Shown: positions 1 through 8,288, numbered from the stretch's first letter. The stretch: 64,000 bases of DNA from Caldilineaceae bacterium (GCA_020634815.1 JACKBA010000031.1:1-64000); one strand, 5' to 3'. Notes: generated from the letters alone by a model not told the origin. Made by a program: numbers and translations.

Positions 1-186
1 CGCGTGCTGAAGATGGTCGCGGTCGCCGCGGATGGACGCATCCTGCCGCCGTGCGGACGCTGCCGCGAGTTCATCAGCCAGCTTCACGACGAGAACCTGG
101 CGACCGAGGTGCTGGTCGACGACGGCGTGATCGTCGCGCTGCGCGATTTGTTGCCGTACGACTGGCGCATGGCGGCTGCCGGCTAG
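1..186 (+). CDS. cytidine deaminase-like protein, C-terminal fragment
   Basis: Only the last 61 codons lie in the window and the frame is open to its left edge, so the true start is upstream. The fragment carries a PCGRCR motif, the second half of the zinc site of the cytidine/blasticidin-S deaminase family, where the two cysteines hold the catalytic zinc. It ends in LRDLLPYDW, the usual C-terminal signature of this family. Such enzymes deaminate free cytidine or deoxycytidine in the cytosol for pyrimidine salvage. The first half of the active site (HxE) is outside the window, so cytidine cannot be told from another nucleoside as substrate. Confidence 0.8.
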   Translation, partial: RVLKMVAVAADGRILPPCGRCREFISQLHDENLATEVLVDDGVIVALRDLLPYDWRMAAAG

Positions 187-192
187 GCGCGG

Positions 193-1083
193 CTAGCTTT
201 GTGCTGTAGAGAGCGACTGCTCCGCCACAAAGTCCATGAATAGCCTGGCGGGACGCGATAGCCTGGTTGCTCTGGGCGCCGCCAGCACGATACAGCTCTC
301 GATCAGTTCATCCAGCGCAATCGCCAGTACATCCGGATGGCGATGATAGGCCACTACCTTCTCCATCATCAGCGCCACCCCGCTGTTTGAGGCTACCAGA
401 CCGAGCACGCTCTCGATGCGCAGGCTGGCATAAAAGATGCGCGGCTCGAAGCCGGCAGCGCGGCACGCATCGACGGCCAGTTCGTGTACGACCGTTCCCT
501 TGTCGAACATGATGTGATTCTCGTCGGCCAACGCTGCCAGTGCCAGCGACGAACGGCCCGCAAACCTGTGCTTGCGCGAGATCGCAACCTGAAGCCGGTC
601 CTTCACCACTTCGCACAACCGAAAATCGGCCCGATCCAGATAGTTGTCGCGGAGGAAGGCCAGATCAAATTGCTGGCTCTCGAGCGCGGGGAGAATGGCG
701 GACGCCTCACGTTCTTCCAGCGTGAGGGCAATCTCCGGATGCCTGTCACGAAACTGAGAGATGGTCTCGGCAATGCCATATTGTGCGATGACAGGGATGG
801 CGACAATCCTGAGCGTGGGCGTAGCTTTGAACTCGCCAAGCGCAGCCAATAGCGACCGACCAGCATCATCGATGACGCGCCCATGCTCTACGAACGCCGC
901 GCCCGCCGGCGTCAAGGCAATCTGCCGCCGGCTGCGGTCAAAGAGCGTAACGCCCAATTCCCGTTCCAACGCGATGATCTTCTTAGACAGCGAAGATTGC
1001 GAAATATAGAGTTCGTCGGCCGCGCCAGAAAAACTTCCAGTCGCGGCCACTGCCAGCACATACTGCACCTGAGTGAAGTCCAT
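193..1083 (-). CDS. LysR family transcriptional regulator
   Basis: The protein has 296 residues, normal for LysR-type regulators. Residues 1-60 form the winged HTH (DFTQVQYVLAVAATGSFSGAA, then SQSSLSKKIIALERELG), followed by a periplasmic-binding-protein-like effector domain. The frame extends 15 codons further upstream, but the ATG at 1083 gives the canonical family N-terminus and is preferred. It is transcribed divergently from the remnant ABC gene and the hydrolase/transporter genes on the + strand. A near-perfect dyad at 1150-1168, in the divergent intergenic region, is a likely binding site. LysR regulators commonly control the divergent neighbour, here esterase and transporter genes. 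The effector is unknown. Confidence 0.9.
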   Translation of the reverse strand: MDFTQVQYVLAVAATGSFSGAADELYISQSSLSKKIIALERELGVTLFDRSRRQIALTPAGAAFVEHGRVIDDAGRSLLAALGEFKATPTLRIVAIPVIAQYGIAETISQFRDRHPEIALTLEEREASAILPALESQQFDLAFLRDNYLDRADFRLCEVVKDRLQVAISRKHRFAGRSSLALAALADENHIMFDKGTVVHELAVDACRAAGFEPRIFYASLRIESVLGLVASNSGVALMMEKVVAYHRHPDVLAIALDELIESCIVLAAPRATRLSRPARLFMDFVAEQSLSTAQS

Positions 1084-1149
1084 CACGCCTCGCTGTGTTG
1101 GTTGGAACAAAGTGGCTTCTGCACACAACCAAGTCTTGGGCCTGCCGAC

Positions 1150-1168
1150 CTATTCCAATATGGAATAG
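1150..1168. promoter_or_regulatory. dyad operator, probable LysR site
   Basis: Two 8-base arms, CTATTCCA and TGGAATAG, are separated by ATA. The site lies 67 bases upstream of the LysR start and just upstream of the candidate + strand promoter at 1187-1215. Its size and position fit the T-N11-A type dyad of LysR regulators. Assignment to this regulator is inference from proximity. Confidence 0.6.
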
Positions 1169-1186
1169 ATTGTAGCAGAAAATGAA

Positions 1187-1215
1187 TTGCTCTGACAGTG
1201 GCAACTCTCTATGCT
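1187..1215 (+). promoter_or_regulatory. candidate sigma-70 type promoter
   Basis: TTGCTC at 1187-1192 and TATGCT at 1210-1215 are 17 bases apart, just downstream of the dyad at 1150-1168. It would drive the remnant reading frame at 1279 and the hydrolase and transporter genes behind it. Confidence 0.45.
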
Positions 1216-1278
1216 GGATGCAGGGCTCATTTTGCTGGGGTCCCGGTCGGAGCATTGCCAAACGAGGAGAATCGCACT

Positions 1279-1572
1279 ATGAAGAAATCACAATCATTGC
1301 TTCTTGCGACCACTTCTTTCACCGCGGACGCACCAGCCGCCGCAGTACAACGTGTCGGCTACGCAGCACCCGCCGCGTCGTGCGTCGGGCTGCTCACCGG
1401 CGTGCTGATCATCGGCGTGCTCAACAATGCGCTGCAACTGCTCAGCCTGGGCGACTACTACCAGATGGTGGTCAAAGGTGTGGTGCTGCTGGCTGCGGTC
1501 GGCTTCGACACCTGGCAGAAGACGCGCAAGACGAGCAAGCGCTCTGCAGCAGCCAGGGTGGTGACCGCATGA
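1279..1572 (+). pseudogene. fused remnant of an RbsC-type ABC sugar permease
   Basis: The reading frame starts after a good ribosome-binding site (CGAGGAGAA) with MKKSQSLLLATT, which resembles the beginning of a secreted binding protein. From about residue 40 it becomes LTGVLIIGVLNNALQLL and then YYQMVVKGVVLLAAVGFDTW. That is the C-terminal tail of RbsC-type permeases. The intact permease at 18626 ends with the same arrangement (GALIIGVLDNGLILL, DQYWITIVKGSIIVVAVIID). The body of the permease is absent, so this is best read as a deletion scar of an older binding-protein/permease operon that kept its promoter and RBS. The stop overlaps the next start as ATGA, so translation could still be coupled to the hydrolase gene. 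Confidence 0.7.
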
Positions 1573-2480
1573 GCGCCTTTCAGCCCGGCTCCCACTATGC
1601 CTTTCCAGAGCCGATCCCAGAGGCGGACACGGCCTCAATCGCGCGCAAGATGTTCGACATCGCCTATGCCGGTCGCTCGCCGGCGCAGCGGCTGGATATC
1701 TACTGGCCCGATGCCGGCAACGGCCCTTTCCCGGTCATCGTGGCGATTCACGGCGGCGCGTTCATGGGCGGCGACAAGCGCGACGCACAGCTCACGCCCA
1801 TGCTGGCCGGGCTGGCGCGCGGCTACGCCGTGGTCTCGATCAACTATCGCATGAGCGGTGAGGCAACCTTCCCGGCGCTGGTGCATGACGTCAAGGCCGC
1901 CATCCGCTGGATGCGCGCCAACGCCGTCGCGTTTCTCTTTGACCCGGCGCGCATCGCCGTGTGGGGCGGATCGGCGGGCGGCTACCTGGCGCTGATGGCC
2001 GGTGTCTCTGCCAACGTCGCCGCGCTCGACGATCCCACATTGGGTCATGGCGACCACTCCTGCGCGGTGCAGGCCGTGGTGGACTGGTTCGGCCCGACCG
2101 ACTTCCTCCAGATGGATGCGCAACTGGCGGAATCCGGCCTTGCGCCGGCGCCGGCGTTCGCCCACAACGGCGCCAATTCGCCGGAATCGCTGCTCCTGGG
2201 GCGACAGATCACCGAAGCGCCCGAACTGGTGCGCGCCGCCAATCCCGAAACCTACCTGCACGGCGGCGCACCGCCCTTCTTCATCCAGCACGGCGACCGC
2301 GACGACATCGTGCCCAGCCAGCAGTCGGCCCGGTTTGCTGCCTGTGCACGTCTCATTCTCGGCAGGGAGAAGGTGCACTTTGAACTGTTGCCCGGCGCCG
2401 GGCATGCCGATCCGGCCTTTTCGACCCCGCAGAATATCCAGAAAGTGTTGGCCTTCCTTGATCAAGCCCTCGGTGCGTGA
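1569..2480 (+). CDS. alpha/beta hydrolase, esterase/lipase type (cytosolic)
   Basis: The protein has 303 residues. HGGAFMGGDK gives the oxyanion-hole HGG motif and WGGSAGGY gives the nucleophile elbow with Ser135. A late Asp (HGDRDD) and a His (GAGHADPAF) complete the triad. This is the layout of the BD-FAE/carboxylesterase-type alpha/beta hydrolases that cleave ester bonds of small molecules or acylated sugars. The ATG at 1569 was chosen because it starts directly at the conserved part and overlaps the upstream stop by 4 bases. No signal peptide is seen. It is about the same length as, and clearly homologous to, the exported hydrolase at 3912: both contain VQAVVDWFGP(T/I)DFLQ. The shared context with the SLC13 transporter suggests uptake and processing of an esterified acid. 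Confidence 0.85.
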   Translation: MSAFQPGSHYAFPEPIPEADTASIARKMFDIAYAGRSPAQRLDIYWPDAGNGPFPVIVAIHGGAFMGGDKRDAQLTPMLAGLARGYAVVSINYRMSGEATFPALVHDVKAAIRWMRANAVAFLFDPARIAVWGGSAGGYLALMAGVSANVAALDDPTLGHGDHSCAVQAVVDWFGPTDFLQMDAQLAESGLAPAPAFAHNGANSPESLLLGRQITEAPELVRAANPETYLHGGAPPFFIQHGDRDDIVPSQQSARFAACARLILGREKVHFELLPGAGHADPAFSTPQNIQKVLAFLDQALGA

Positions 2481-3885
2481 AGCCCTGTCCTTTCCGCGCA
2501 TCGCGTGGGATCGCCGGCTGGTCGGGATTGTGCTCTCGCTGCTGGTGGCCGGCGTGGTGTGGGTGGCGCCGCTGCCCGGCGCCCTCAGCGCGGAGGGGCG
2601 CAAGACGCTGGCCGTCACGCTCTTCACCGTGATCTGGTGGAGTTTCAACGTGGCGCCGCCCGCCTACACGACACTGTTGATGCTGCTCGCCTACCTGCTG
2701 CTTGGCCTGGCCACGCCCGAGCTTGTCTTCCGACTCTGGACGCTGCCGTTGCTCTGGCTGATCATCGGCGCGTTCTTGATCGCGGCGGCGGTGACCAAGT
2801 CGGGGCTGGCGCAGCGCGTCGCCTACTTCTTCATGCTGCGCTACGCCACTTCCTACCGCACGCTGATCGTGCTCGCCTTTGCGTTGGGGCTGGTGTTGAG
2901 CCTGCTGATCCCCCATCCCTTCCCGCGCGCGCTGCTTGTCATGGCGGTGATGGCCGCCATCATTCGCAATGCGCGCGTCGGCCCGGCAGACGCAGCCGCG
3001 CTGGGGCTGGCTGTTTTCGTAGCCACCACTGCCACATCGACGATTCTGCTGACGGGGGATTCGACGCTCAATCTTGCCGCAGTCGGGTTCAGCGGCGTTG
3101 CCGTGGGCTGGCTGACCTGGATGAAGTACATGGCCGTGCCCGGCATCGTGGCCAGCGCGGCCATGCTCGGCCTCTTCCTGCTGGTGTTTCGCCAGCAGAG
3201 CCCGCTCGTCATCGATCGCGCCGCGCTGACGGCCGACCGGGATCGACTTGGCCCCATCAGCCGCCGCGAACTCGTCACGCTGGGCTGGGTGTCGGCCGCG
3301 CTGCTCTTCTGGATCACCGATTTTCTGCACCACATCGACCCGGCGTGGGTGGCGCTGGGCGCTGTGGTGGGGCTGTCGATGCCTGTTGTCGGCGACGTGC
3401 TGGAGTCGGAAGATATCAGCACCGGCGTCAACTGGCCGATCATCTTTTTCGTGATGGGCGCGCTGGCGATTGGCACCGTCGGCAAAGCCACGGGCATGTC
3501 GGACTGGCTGGCGGCAAGCCTGCTGCCCGCCACGCCGCCGGCGAATCCTCATGTCTTCGCCGCGTTGGTGGGTGGCGTTACGATGGCGATCCACATGGTG
3601 CTGGGCAGTGCGCTGGCGTGCATGTCCATCGTTGCGCCGCCCATGGTGCATTATGCGGCGACCACCGGCATGAATCCGCTCGTCCCGGCGCTCATCGTCT
3701 ATACCTCAGTAGCGATCCACTACATGTTGCCCTTCCAGCATGTGACCATCTTGCTTGGCCAGGGCGCAGAGGGCGGCTATGAAACACGCCATATCCTGCG
3801 TTATGGCCTGCCGCTGACCTTGGTTGTGCTCGTTGTCATCGTCCTGGTCGAAGTGACCTGGTGGCAATTGATTGGTTTGTTGTAA
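2473..3885 (+). CDS. SLC13/DASS-type anion transporter
   Basis: This 470-residue integral membrane protein has about 11-12 hydrophobic segments and no large soluble domain. Segments such as SFNVAPPAYTTLLMLLAY, FVATTATSTILLTGDSTLNL and NWPIIFFVMGALAIG match the DASS/CitT family, which imports dicarboxylates, tricarboxylates or sulfate with sodium. The GTG at 2473 overlaps the end of the hydrolase gene by 8 bases and is the best start. The in-frame extension upstream is only a shadow of the hydrolase gene. The gene lies between two paralogous hydrolases, so the cargo may be the acid released by the exported one. The exact substrate cannot be read from sequence. Confidence 0.8.
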   Translation: MREALSFPRIAWDRRLVGIVLSLLVAGVVWVAPLPGALSAEGRKTLAVTLFTVIWWSFNVAPPAYTTLLMLLAYLLLGLATPELVFRLWTLPLLWLIIGAFLIAAAVTKSGLAQRVAYFFMLRYATSYRTLIVLAFALGLVLSLLIPHPFPRALLVMAVMAAIIRNARVGPADAAALGLAVFVATTATSTILLTGDSTLNLAAVGFSGVAVGWLTWMKYMAVPGIVASAAMLGLFLLVFRQQSPLVIDRAALTADRDRLGPISRRELVTLGWVSAALLFWITDFLHHIDPAWVALGAVVGLSMPVVGDVLESEDISTGVNWPIIFFVMGALAIGTVGKATGMSDWLAASLLPATPPANPHVFAALVGGVTMAIHMVLGSALACMSIVAPPMVHYAATTGMNPLVPALIVYTSVAIHYMLPFQHVTILLGQGAEGGYETRHILRYGLPLTLVVLVVIVLVEVTWWQLIGLL

Positions 3886-3911
3886 GTTCAATTAAATTTC
3901 ATGGAGTCGTT

Positions 3912-4988
3912 ATGTTCCAAACTAAAGTCCGATTTGCGTTCCCGGCGCCGGTGTTGCTGCTGGCGTTCGTGGTCATGTTCGCCCTGGCCGGATGCTCAGC
4001 GGTGACGCCGGCCGCGCCGGCCGAAGCCACGCAAACCGAAGCTGCGCCGGCAGAAGCCGCAGCAGTCGCCGAAGCGTCCGCAACGGACGCCGCCCCCGCA
4101 GCGCTGCCGCCTGGCCCGCCTCCCGGTGGCCAAATGGGCGTGATGCCGGGCAGCACCACCTTCTCTTCCGTGGCGCCGACCTACACCGAACTGGCCTATG
4201 CCGATCAGTCGGACGCGCAGAAGCTCGACCTGTACATCCCCACTTCCGGCGAGGGTCCCTTCCCGGTCGTGATCATGGTGCATGGCGGCGGCTTCATGTT
4301 CGGCGACAAGGCTGACGGCGCCGGTCTCACCGGCGTCGACCAATTGCTGGAGGCAGGCTATGCGGTTGCCAGCATCAACTACCGGCTGAGCGGCGAGGCG
4401 CAGTGGCCGGCGCAGATCTACGACAGCAAGGCTGCGGTGCGTTATCTGCGCGCCGTCGCCGGCGAGTACAATCTCGACCCGGAGAAATTCGGTGCGTGGG
4501 GCGCCTCGGCAGGCGGGAACCTGGTGGCAATGCTGGGGACAACGTGCGGCGTGGCTGAACTCGAAGGCGCTGAGCTGGGCAATGCCGACCAGTCGAGCTG
4601 CGTGCAAGCCGTCGTGGACTGGTTCGGCCCCATCGACTTCCTGCAGTTGGATGCGCAGTTCGCCGGCACCGAATGCGCCCAAAACCATGACGCCGCCGAT
4701 TCGCCCGAATCGAAGCTCGTCGGGGCGCCCATCCAGAGTGTTCCGGAGATCGTGGCGACGACGAATGCCATGAATTACGTGGACGCCGACGATGCGCCCT
4801 TCCTGATTCAGCATGGCTCGGCAGACTGCAACATCCCGCCGGTGCAGGGGCAGAATCTGGCCGACGCGCTGGGCGCGGACAAAGCGACCTATTATCTGAT
4901 CGAAGGTGCGGGTCATGGCGGCAGCCAGTTCGAGACGCCGGAGAATCTGCAATTGGTGATTGAGTTCCTCGATCGCAACCTGAAATAG
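3912..4988 (+). CDS. alpha/beta hydrolase lipoprotein (exported esterase)
   Basis: The protein has 358 residues. The N-terminus is a lipoprotein signal: positive start, hydrophobic run, and the lipobox FALAGC near residue 30. An Ala/Pro/Glu-rich linker of about 40 residues follows. The hydrolase domain has HGGGFMFGDK, the nucleophile elbow GASAGG (Ser199) and the late GAGHGG histidine. It is a clear paralogue of the cytosolic hydrolase at 1569, with the same insertion VQAVVDWFGPIDFLQLD. The ATG at 3912 follows GGAG at a good spacing; an in-frame extension upstream has no signal peptide. It probably acts on the cell surface on an esterified substrate whose product enters through the transporter upstream. 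Confidence 0.85.
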   Translation: MFQTKVRFAFPAPVLLLAFVVMFALAGCSAVTPAAPAEATQTEAAPAEAAAVAEASATDAAPAALPPGPPPGGQMGVMPGSTTFSSVAPTYTELAYADQSDAQKLDLYIPTSGEGPFPVVIMVHGGGFMFGDKADGAGLTGVDQLLEAGYAVASINYRLSGEAQWPAQIYDSKAAVRYLRAVAGEYNLDPEKFGAWGASAGGNLVAMLGTTCGVAELEGAELGNADQSSCVQAVVDWFGPIDFLQLDAQFAGTECAQNHDAADSPESKLVGAPIQSVPEIVATTNAMNYVDADDAPFLIQHGSADCNIPPVQGQNLADALGADKATYYLIEGAGHGGSQFETPENLQLVIEFLDRNLK

Positions 4989-5029
4989 CCGGGCTGAATG
5001 CGGCGTGCACCGCGCCCTCTCGCCTCTTG

Positions 5030-5092
5030 CATAAGCGGGCGACGCGCCCGGGCACGGACGAAACCATGCGGCGCAACCGGCTGGGTGTGTAG
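5030..5092 (+). pseudogene. relic of the 3' end of a dehydrogenase E1 gene
   Basis: Translated, this stretch reads HKRATRPGTDETMRRNRLGV followed by TAG. The E1 alpha-beta fusion gene at 37799 ends HKPATRQGTDEILRRNRLGV plus stop, so 16 of 20 residues are identical and the nucleotide match is also high. Upstream of 5030 the similarity continues weakly in another frame (about 5005-5029) and then stops. It is therefore a decayed tail of a paralogous E1-type gene and not a functional coding region. No other part of such a gene is visible nearby. Confidence 0.7.
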
Positions 5093-5339
5093 CGCCCAGC
5101 CGGTGCTGCTGTTCAGTCTATGGAGGGTAGGCGAGTCGCCATTGCGTCATTCGCCTACCCTCCCATCCAGCCACCCTCAGGCTTGATGCTTGTGGAAGCC
5201 GCAATGGCTACGACGGCGTCGCGCGCAGCACAATCGTCAGCACCCAGATGTCGAGCACTCCCAGCACCAGGAAGCCGCCGATTGGCCCTACGGTATCATT
5301 CCTGCTGAGTCTGCTTCACGGCTGAGGCGGACACACCAG
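5093..5339. other. non-coding stretch with one stem-loop
   Basis: This is the rest of the gap between the hydrolase lipoprotein and the SnoaL-like gene. A perfect 13-base stem (GGAGGGTAGGCGA with its complement) lies at 5122-5163 with a 16-base loop. It could end transcription from the hydrolase gene, but no T-tract follows it. No convincing coding frame is seen in the rest. Confidence 0.5.
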
Positions 5340-5762
5340 CTACATTATGCCCAATTGGGCCAACAGCTCAAGCTGATTCCAGTAGGTTTCCTCGCGCACG
5401 ATCTTGCCGTCTTTGACGGTCGCTACCAGCACACCCGGTACGGTGCAGTGCCTGCCTGTGGCGGCCACCGTGCCGGTCGGCAGTTCCAGCGGCCCCGTGT
5501 GCGTGCCGGTCGACATCCACTGGTAGACAATCATGTCGCCGTCGGCGAAAGTGCGCTCCACCGCAAAGTGCAGATCCGGGAAGGCCGGGACAAAGACAGC
5601 ATTGTAGGCTGTGGCCACCTGGCGGTCGGCGCCACGTCGCAGGCCGGGATAGCTGCCCGTGTACTCTTCGGCCAGCAGCGATTCCCACTCGCTCAGGTCT
5701 TTGGCGTTGAAGCCGTCAAGCAAGGCTCTGCCGATTCGGATGATTGTTGCATCTGTGTTCAT
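5340..5762 (-). CDS. SnoaL-like / ester cyclase-like protein
   Basis: The protein has 140 residues, typical of the single-domain NTF2-like fold of SnoaL and related polyketide cyclases. Typical stretches are LLDGFNAKDLSEWESLLAEEYTG, FPDLHFAVERTFADGDMIVYQW and the tail KDGKIVREETYWN. Members of this family range from true cyclases to proteins with no known activity; nothing here fixes the reaction. It is 41 bases downstream of the cupin gene on the same strand, so the two are likely one transcription unit, possibly handling a small aromatic or enolic compound. No polyketide synthase is seen nearby. Confidence 0.75.
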   Translation of the reverse strand: MNTDATIIRIGRALLDGFNAKDLSEWESLLAEEYTGSYPGLRRGADRQVATAYNAVFVPAFPDLHFAVERTFADGDMIVYQWMSTGTHTGPLELPTGTVAATGRHCTVPGVLVATVKDGKIVREETYWNQLELLAQLGIM

Positions 5763-5803
5763 GGTTGGCTCCTGATAGAAGATCGAAAGTTGTGAACGAC
5801 GAC

Positions 5804-6274
5804 CTACATGGCCGGCGGCGGAAAAGCCTGGATGTCGTACCGGGCAAAGATGGCCCCGACCTTCGCCATGTCGGGCGGAGCATCGGCCGGCAGCGCGGCC
5901 AGTTCGGCGAAAAAGGCCTCGACCTTGACACCGGGAAACGAAATCCAGATCGTCTTGCCGGCGGTCGTACCAACGTTGCGGAAGCCGTGGGCGATATTGC
6001 GCGGGAAGTGGAGCAGCGCGCCCGCCTGGGCTTCGTAGGTGCGATCGCCGAGGAAAATTTCGTATTCACCCTGGGCAATGTAGCCGTATTCGTCTTCGTG
6101 CTGGTGAGCGTGCGGCGGCACAAACGCACCGGCGGGTGAGATCACCTCGAAGATGTAGCTGTCGCCCCGGGTGTCGGCGCTGCTCAGCAGCGTACGAAAG
6201 CCGTGGCCGAGGACGCTGACCTGGCTGCCGGCGTCGGCATGAACGATGGCTGCTTCTTTCATCTGGTCTGACAT
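5804..6274 (-). CDS. cupin domain protein
   Basis: The protein has 156 residues with a single small beta-barrel. The metal-binding cupin motif 1 is PPHAHQHEDEYGYIAQGEYE (two His, a Glu), and motif 2 follows around HFPRNIAHGFRNVG. This is the layout of the quercetinase/dioxygenase-like cupin_2 group, whose members may be enzymes or ligand-binding proteins. It is the first gene of a short - strand unit with the SnoaL-like gene. Function beyond the fold is not predictable. Confidence 0.8.
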   Translation of the reverse strand: MSDQMKEAAIVHADAGSQVSVLGHGFRTLLSSADTRGDSYIFEVISPAGAFVPPHAHQHEDEYGYIAQGEYEIFLGDRTYEAQAGALLHFPRNIAHGFRNVGTTAGKTIWISFPGVKVEAFFAELAALPADAPPDMAKVGAIFARYDIQAFPPPAM

Positions 6275-6478
6275 GATTGGTGCTCCTTGTTGTAGTAGAT
6301 GGATTGGCTTGTCGTACCCTGAACCGTGACGGTGTTTAGCGCTGGCAGGCCGTTCAAATCATCTGCTGCTGTCACGCTCCGTCGTGTTGCCAGTATAGGG
6401 CGCGGCGCAATGGGGAACATCGGGAGAACTCCCCATCCCTCTCTCGCAGTGGGGGATTCAGGTTCAACAGTTCACGAC

Positions 6479-6542
6479 GCTCACGCGAAGCCGCGAAGAA
6501 CGCGAAGGAAAAGCTTCGCGGCCTTCGCGGCTTCGCGTGAGC
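6479..6542. repeat. long perfect inverted repeat (word family GCGAAG)
   Basis: Two 20-base arms, GCTCACGCGAAGCCGCGAAG at 6479-6498 and its exact complement at 6523-6542, enclose a 24-base centre that is also partly self-complementary. It lies in the 310-base gap between the cupin gene and the HD-GYP gene. It is downstream of the HD-GYP stop, where a strong hairpin could act on mRNA ends. The rest of that gap shows no gene. It belongs to the set of short-word inverted repeats found between genes throughout the window. Confidence 0.85.
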
Positions 6543-6584
6543 CAAAATTGTGCACTGCTGATGTTGTGGAAACCTGCCGGGGGG

Positions 6585-8153
6585 TCAATCCAGAAGCTGG
6601 TGTTCCATGACAAAGAGCGTGGCGCCAGCGCGGGTGGACACGCCGATCTTGGTGTAGATGTTTTGCACGTGGCGGTCGACGGTCTTGTACGAGATGATCA
6701 GTTGCTCGGCGACCTGCTTCATCGTCTGTCCGCGCGCCAGCAGCCGCAAGACCTCGACCTCGCGCTCGCTCAGGCCAGCCACCGTTTCTTTGCGTGTCGA
6801 CGGTTTGCCTTGCCCTGTCGCAGCAAGCAATCCGTTGACAATCTCCCCATCCATCCGACCGGCTTTGACCTGGCGTTTGAGTTCGTCGGCGGCCATCTCC
6901 GGGGTGCAGGCCGGTCGATGGGGACGATCTTCGGTCAATGCGCAGAAGTGATTGGCGGTTGCCAGCACACGCGCCGACGGCGAGAGCATGGCAGCGTTCA
7001 GGTTGCGATGGTAGCCGGAGCCGTCAAGCCGTTCGTGATGGAGCGCGGCCAGCGCGCAGATGGGCGCCAATGCAGCCGGACGCGCCAGGATGCGTTCCGT
7101 ATAGTATGGGTGCAGTCGAACCTTTTCCCATTCGCGGTCGGTCAGCGCGCCGCTCTTGCCCCACAACCCGGCGCTGATGCCCACTTTGCCAATGTCATGC
7201 AACAGTGCGGCGCGGCGGATGAGCGCAACGTCGCTGGCGGGCAGCGCGCAGCGAGCGGCAGTGGCACTCGCCACTTCTGCCACCCGCGGGGAGTGATTGA
7301 GAAAGTAGGGTGACTTGATGTCGCCGAAGTCGGCAATGGCGAGGCACGCGTTGTCGAATTCGTTTTGGGTGAGGACGCGCTGCTGCCCCGGTTCCATGGC
7401 CAGCACCGTCGCCCAGACCGGCTCTTCCGCCAGCCCATTCAAAATCTGGGGCGCATGGCGGCACAAGACCTCCACCAGTTTGGGCGCGTGGGCGCCGCCG
7501 CTGCGTTCGCGCGCCATGTTCACTGCTGCGTCCGCGCCGCCGATGCGGAAGAAGATGACTACATCCTGCGCCAGCGCCGCGACGAGAAAGGCCGGGGCGA
7601 TCTCTTCCCCCTTGAGCGCGGGGGTGCCTTTGCCATCCCACCGGGCATAGAGTTGGCCCGCGGCGCGCACAAATGTGGCTGGAAAACCCAACCGGGTTGC
7701 CAGCCGCGCCGCCACTTCGCAATGCCCGGGGAAGAAGCTGCTGGTCACTTGCGGCATCTGCGCCAGCCCGTTCACCATGGCCTGCAACGTCTGGAGCAGG
7801 CTGTTTCCGGCATTGGCATCGCGCATGTACCGCAGCGCCATCGACATGACGCGCAGGCTGTCTCCGCCATCTACACTGGCAAAATCGCGGCGAAAGGCCA
7901 ACTCGTCGCCAAAAAGCGAAGCCATCCAGTAGGTGTCTGCATTGCAGCCGATATAGCGCAGCAGCGCCTCGTAATAGACATCGCGCAACTCATCTTCTGT
8001 CAGCCCTGCCGCCTCGCCCAACCGCACTGCAACAATGCAACTGGTCATGGCATATTCCATCGGCTGCCCCATGCCCAGGTCGGTGGCGGTCGACAGCGCG
8101 GCCATGAGTTCGGCCAGCCGGACGCCGGAACTTTTGGTGGATGGATCAGGCAT
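6585..8153 (-). CDS. HD-GYP phosphodiesterase-like protein with LuxR HTH
   Basis: The protein has 522 residues. An N-terminal helical region (1-280, itself HD-related in look) is followed by an HD-GYP domain with HDIGKVGI near residue 319, HPYYTERIL, and HHERLDGSGYH near residue 368. A C-terminal LuxR-type HTH (GLSEREVEVLRLLARGQT to KIGV) occupies residues 458-520. HD-GYP domains hydrolyse cyclic di-GMP, and the HTH binds DNA, so this is a one-protein link from second messenger to transcription. The ATG at 8153 is preceded on its strand by AAAGGAGAC and is preferred to an upstream in-frame extension of 49 codons. The GYP signature itself is not exact, so activity may differ. Confidence 0.85.
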   Translation of the reverse strand: MPDPSTKSSGVRLAELMAALSTATDLGMGQPMEYAMTSCIVAVRLGEAAGLTEDELRDVYYEALLRYIGCNADTYWMASLFGDELAFRRDFASVDGGDSLRVMSMALRYMRDANAGNSLLQTLQAMVNGLAQMPQVTSSFFPGHCEVAARLATRLGFPATFVRAAGQLYARWDGKGTPALKGEEIAPAFLVAALAQDVVIFFRIGGADAAVNMARERSGGAHAPKLVEVLCRHAPQILNGLAEEPVWATVLAMEPGQQRVLTQNEFDNACLAIADFGDIKSPYFLNHSPRVAEVASATAARCALPASDVALIRRAALLHDIGKVGISAGLWGKSGALTDREWEKVRLHPYYTERILARPAALAPICALAALHHERLDGSGYHRNLNAAMLSPSARVLATANHFCALTEDRPHRPACTPEMAADELKRQVKAGRMDGEIVNGLLAATGQGKPSTRKETVAGLSEREVEVLRLLARGQTMKQVAEQLIISYKTVDRHVQNIYTKIGVSTRAGATLFVMEHQLLD

Positions 8154-8246
8154 AATCTGTCTCCTTTCGTGGGCAACCATTTTACCTGATCCCTGTCCGT
8201 CTGTCTGCCAACTACGTTGGGCACGCCTGCCGCCAAAAATTGCCGC

Positions 8247-8288
8247 TTGACAACCACCCCCGCCCTCTCTATACTGCACACGTGTGCA
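8247..8288 (+). promoter_or_regulatory. promoter and operator of the LacI-type gene
   Basis: TTGACA (8247-8252), a 17-base spacer and TATACT (8270-8275) form a near-consensus promoter. The 14-base palindrome TGCACACGTGTGCA covers 8275-8288, right at the expected start of transcription. The same core is found in the larger palindrome before the transaldolase gene. This implies that the regulator at 8455 represses itself. The transcript would have a leader of about 170 bases before the ATG; no gene or clear riboswitch was recognised in it. Confidence 0.75.

Noticed and set aside
5190..5795. 201-codon + strand frame
   Set aside because: Antisense to the SnoaL-like gene, with no family features.
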